From contig JBOFIT010000164.1 in NCBI GenBank assembly GCA_051650305.1, positions 1-24,776 of the forward strand: a DNA stretch of 24,776 bases, written 5' to 3'. How positions within the stretch are numbered: the first letter of the stretch is position 1; the number at the start of each line of letters is the position of its first letter. This stretch comes from JBOFDK01 sp051650305 (GTDB lineage: Bacteria > Bacillota > Clostridia > Lachnospirales > Cellulosilyticaceae). The notes under the pieces are model-generated. The model was not told the origin of the DNA and did not search any database. It was given only the letters and a program-made list of their open reading frames with translations. Position numbers and translations under genes: made by a program. Below, in pieces: positions 23,302-24,776 of the stretch.

Positions 23302-23499
23302 GTGGATGCTACACAAGATAAAGATTTAAGCTTAGAAGAATTAGTAGAGCTTACGGAAAGCTTTATTAAACTAGCAGATGAATTACATGAAGCAGGAAAA
23401 TTGTCAGATGCAGAATATGATGAATTAACCTATATCAAGAAAGATTTTTTGATAAAGGTAGAGAAAGAAAAAGAAGAAGAATATAAGCGGTGTTTTTAA
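23302..23499 (+). CDS. Small acidic helical protein of unknown function between pcrA and ligA
   Basis: 65 residues, rich in Glu, Lys, Asp and Leu, with no cysteine except one near the end and no membrane segment. Residues about 27-52 (ELHEAGKLSDAEYDELTYIK) resemble a SHOCT-type helical hairpin, a short oligomerisation module often found at protein ends; that is a resemblance only. The gene is real by context: promoter at 23233-23261, GGAGGG 6 bases before the GTG start, and a strong terminator overlapping the stop codon. The function is not known to me. Lying between pcrA and ligA does not prove a role in DNA metabolism, since it has its own promoter and terminator. Confidence 0.75.
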   Translation: MDATQDKDLSLEELVELTESFIKLADELHEAGKLSDAEYDELTYIKKDFLIKVEKEKEEEYKRCF

Positions 23500-23537
23500 A
23501 AGCTTAAAAAGTAGAGTTTCTACTTTTTAAGCTTTTT
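23498..23537 (+). terminator. Terminator of the small acidic protein gene
   Basis: An 18-bp perfect stem (23498-23515 with 23519-23536) with a 3-base loop ends in TTTTT (23533-23537). The stem includes the last bases of the stop codon. Confidence 0.88.
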
Positions 23538-23560
23538 GTAAATAGAAAACCTATGCAATA

Positions 23561-23569
23561 TGGTATACT
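23561..23569 (+). promoter_or_regulatory. Possible extended -10 promoter of ligA
   Basis: TGGTATACT is an extended -10 without a clear -35 at 17 bases. A second -10 match, TATAAT, lies at 23580-23585. Either would give a short leader before ligA (23622). Confidence 0.4.
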
Positions 23570-23621
23570 AAGGTAAGTGTATAATAGCTCGTATCCCGAG
23601 ATTTGAGATAAAGGAGACAGT

Positions 23622-24776
23622 ATGGAAAATAAGCAAAAAATAGAAAGAATGAAAGAACTTGTACCATTACTTAGTAAGGCAGCCTATGTGTACGAACAAG
23701 AAAATAAGGAAATGATGAGCAACCTTGAATACGATAAGCTTTATGATGAACTGGTAAAGTTAGAAGAAGAAACAGGAACGATACTAGCAGGAAGTGTCAC
23801 CCAAAAGGTAGGCTATGATATAGCAAGCCAACTTCAAAAAGTAACCCACTCAAGTGCCATGCTTTCATTAGATAAAACCAAAGAAGTGAACAAATTAAAA
23901 AGCTTCCTAGCTACTCAAAAAGGCATGCTTTCATGGAAGTTAGATGGGCTTACCATTGTGTGTACTTATGAAGATGGGAAACTTGTACAAGCGGTGACGA
24001 GGGGGAATGGGTCTATTGGAGAGGATATCACAAGTAATGCAAAGACTTTTGTGAATCTGCCACTGACTATTCCGTATAAAGAGCGTATGGTTATACGTGG
24101 GGAAGCAGTTATTAGATACAGTGACTTTGAACGTATCAATGAAAAATTAGAAGATGAAGAGAAGTATAAGAATCCACGTAACTTATGTAGTGGAAGTGTA
24201 CGTCAATTAAATTCTAAAATCACAGCAAGTCGTCACGTAAGATTTTATGCTTTTGCTTTAATAGAAGGTAATGCTAGTTTTGAAAGTAAGATGGCACAGA
24301 TGGAATGGCTTAAGGTCCAAGGGTTTGAAGTGGTAGACTACAAAGAAGTAGAGGCAGCTACCATTGAAGAAACAGTAGCCTACTTTGCAGCAGATATTGG
24401 TAACCAAGACGTTGCTTCTGATGGGCTCGTACTTACTTATGATGATATTCCCTACTCACAAAGTTTAGGAAGAACGGCAAAGTTCCCTAAGGATGCCATT
24501 GCATTCAAATGGAAAGATGAACTAAAAGAAACAAAAATCCTAGCTGTTGAATGGAATACATCGCGTACAGGGCTTATCAATCCAGTAGCGGTATTTGAAC
24601 CAGTAGAATTAGAAGGCACCACAGTAGAGCGTGCAAGCCTTCACAACTTAAGTATCGTAGAAGAGCTAGCCATTAATGTAGGGGATACGGTCACCGTTTA
24701 TAAGGCGAATATGATCATTCCACAAGTTGCAGAGAACTTAACGCCTACAGGACCTATGGCAGCACCAAGTCAATGC
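23622..24776 (+). CDS. ligA: NAD-dependent DNA ligase LigA, N-terminal 385 codons
   Basis: The gene starts at ATG 23622 (AAAGGAG 5 bases upstream) and runs off the window end. LigA seals nicks in DNA with NAD as cofactor. The visible part covers the NAD-binding Ia domain (SNLEYDKLYDELVKLEEE), the adenylation domain with catalytic Lys106 in SWKLDGLTIV, TRGNGSIGEDIT, VIRGEAVI, KNPRNLCSGSVRQL and FKWKDE, and the OB-fold region (TGLINPVAVFEPVELEG, GDTVTVYKANMIIP). The last residue shown, Cys385, is where the zinc-binding part begins in the family. Zinc-finger, helix-hairpin-helix and BRCT parts are outside the window. The small-protein terminator precedes it, so it needs its own promoter. Confidence 0.94.
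   Translation, partial: MENKQKIERMKELVPLLSKAAYVYEQENKEMMSNLEYDKLYDELVKLEEETGTILAGSVTQKVGYDIASQLQKVTHSSAMLSLDKTKEVNKLKSFLATQKGMLSWKLDGLTIVCTYEDGKLVQAVTRGNGSIGEDITSNAKTFVNLPLTIPYKERMVIRGEAVIRYSDFERINEKLEDEEKYKNPRNLCSGSVRQLNSKITASRHVRFYAFALIEGNASFESKMAQMEWLKVQGFEVVDYKEVEAATIEETVAYFAADIGNQDVASDGLVLTYDDIPYSQSLGRTAKFPKDAIAFKWKDELKETKILAVEWNTSRTGLINPVAVFEPVELEGTTVERASLHNLSIVEELAINVGDTVTVYKANMIIPQVAENLTPTGPMAAPSQC

Overview
The window looks like an ordinary chromosomal stretch of a low-GC Gram-positive bacterium of the class Clostridia, probably Lachnospirales and Cellulosilyticum-like (the genus is a guess from protein style). The grounds are AT-rich intergenic DNA, strong GGAGG-type ribosome sites with some GTG starts, near-consensus sigma-A promoters, a YerC-PcrA-LigA neighbourhood as in Bacillus, a DUF1540 protein typical of spore formers, and membrane-bound AraC-type sensors. 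I see no phage, insertion sequence, CRISPR array, tRNA or rRNA. Base composition and codon use look even throughout.

Layout. 1-2418: end of an aromatic amino acid operon on + (aroA tail, aroC, pheA), closed by a two-way terminator. 2417-4214: the polyamine operon speD-speB on -. 4426-8513: a + block with a two-domain DUF1540 protein behind a possible sporulation promoter, a MarR regulator followed by a MarR-like operator and a cytoplasmic phosphodiesterase, then a membrane-anchored protein of unknown function and a membrane-anchored metallophosphoesterase. 8566-13002: the arginine/ornithine operon argC-argJ-argB-argD with a strong promoter and a possible ARG box. 12975-16884: a divergent pair, a membrane AraC-type regulator (-) and a solute-binding protein (+). 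16893-17446: luxS (-). 17553-18611: trpS. 18707-19668: a YitT-family membrane protein (-). 19680-24776: PHP phosphoesterase, YerC, PcrA helicase, a small acidic protein and the start of NAD-dependent DNA ligase LigA, cut off by the window end.

How the genes work together. AroA and AroC make chorismate, and PheA takes it to phenylpyruvate. ArgC, J, B and D run the acetyl-recycling route from glutamate to ornithine. ArgJ recycles the acetyl group and ArgB carries the N-terminal helix typical of arginine-inhibited kinases. SpeB makes putrescine and SpeD makes the aminopropyl donor, but spermidine synthase is not here. PcrA and LigA serve DNA replication and repair.

No clearly new system stands out. 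The observations most worth following are: the convergent argD/AraC junction, where one perfect 20-bp palindrome encodes the same last residues of both proteins; the AraC-sensor/solute-binding-protein pair without transporter genes; the MarR-palindrome-phosphodiesterase unit; the inverted repeat enclosing the ribosome site of the unknown anchored protein; and the sigma-G-like promoter before the DUF1540 gene.
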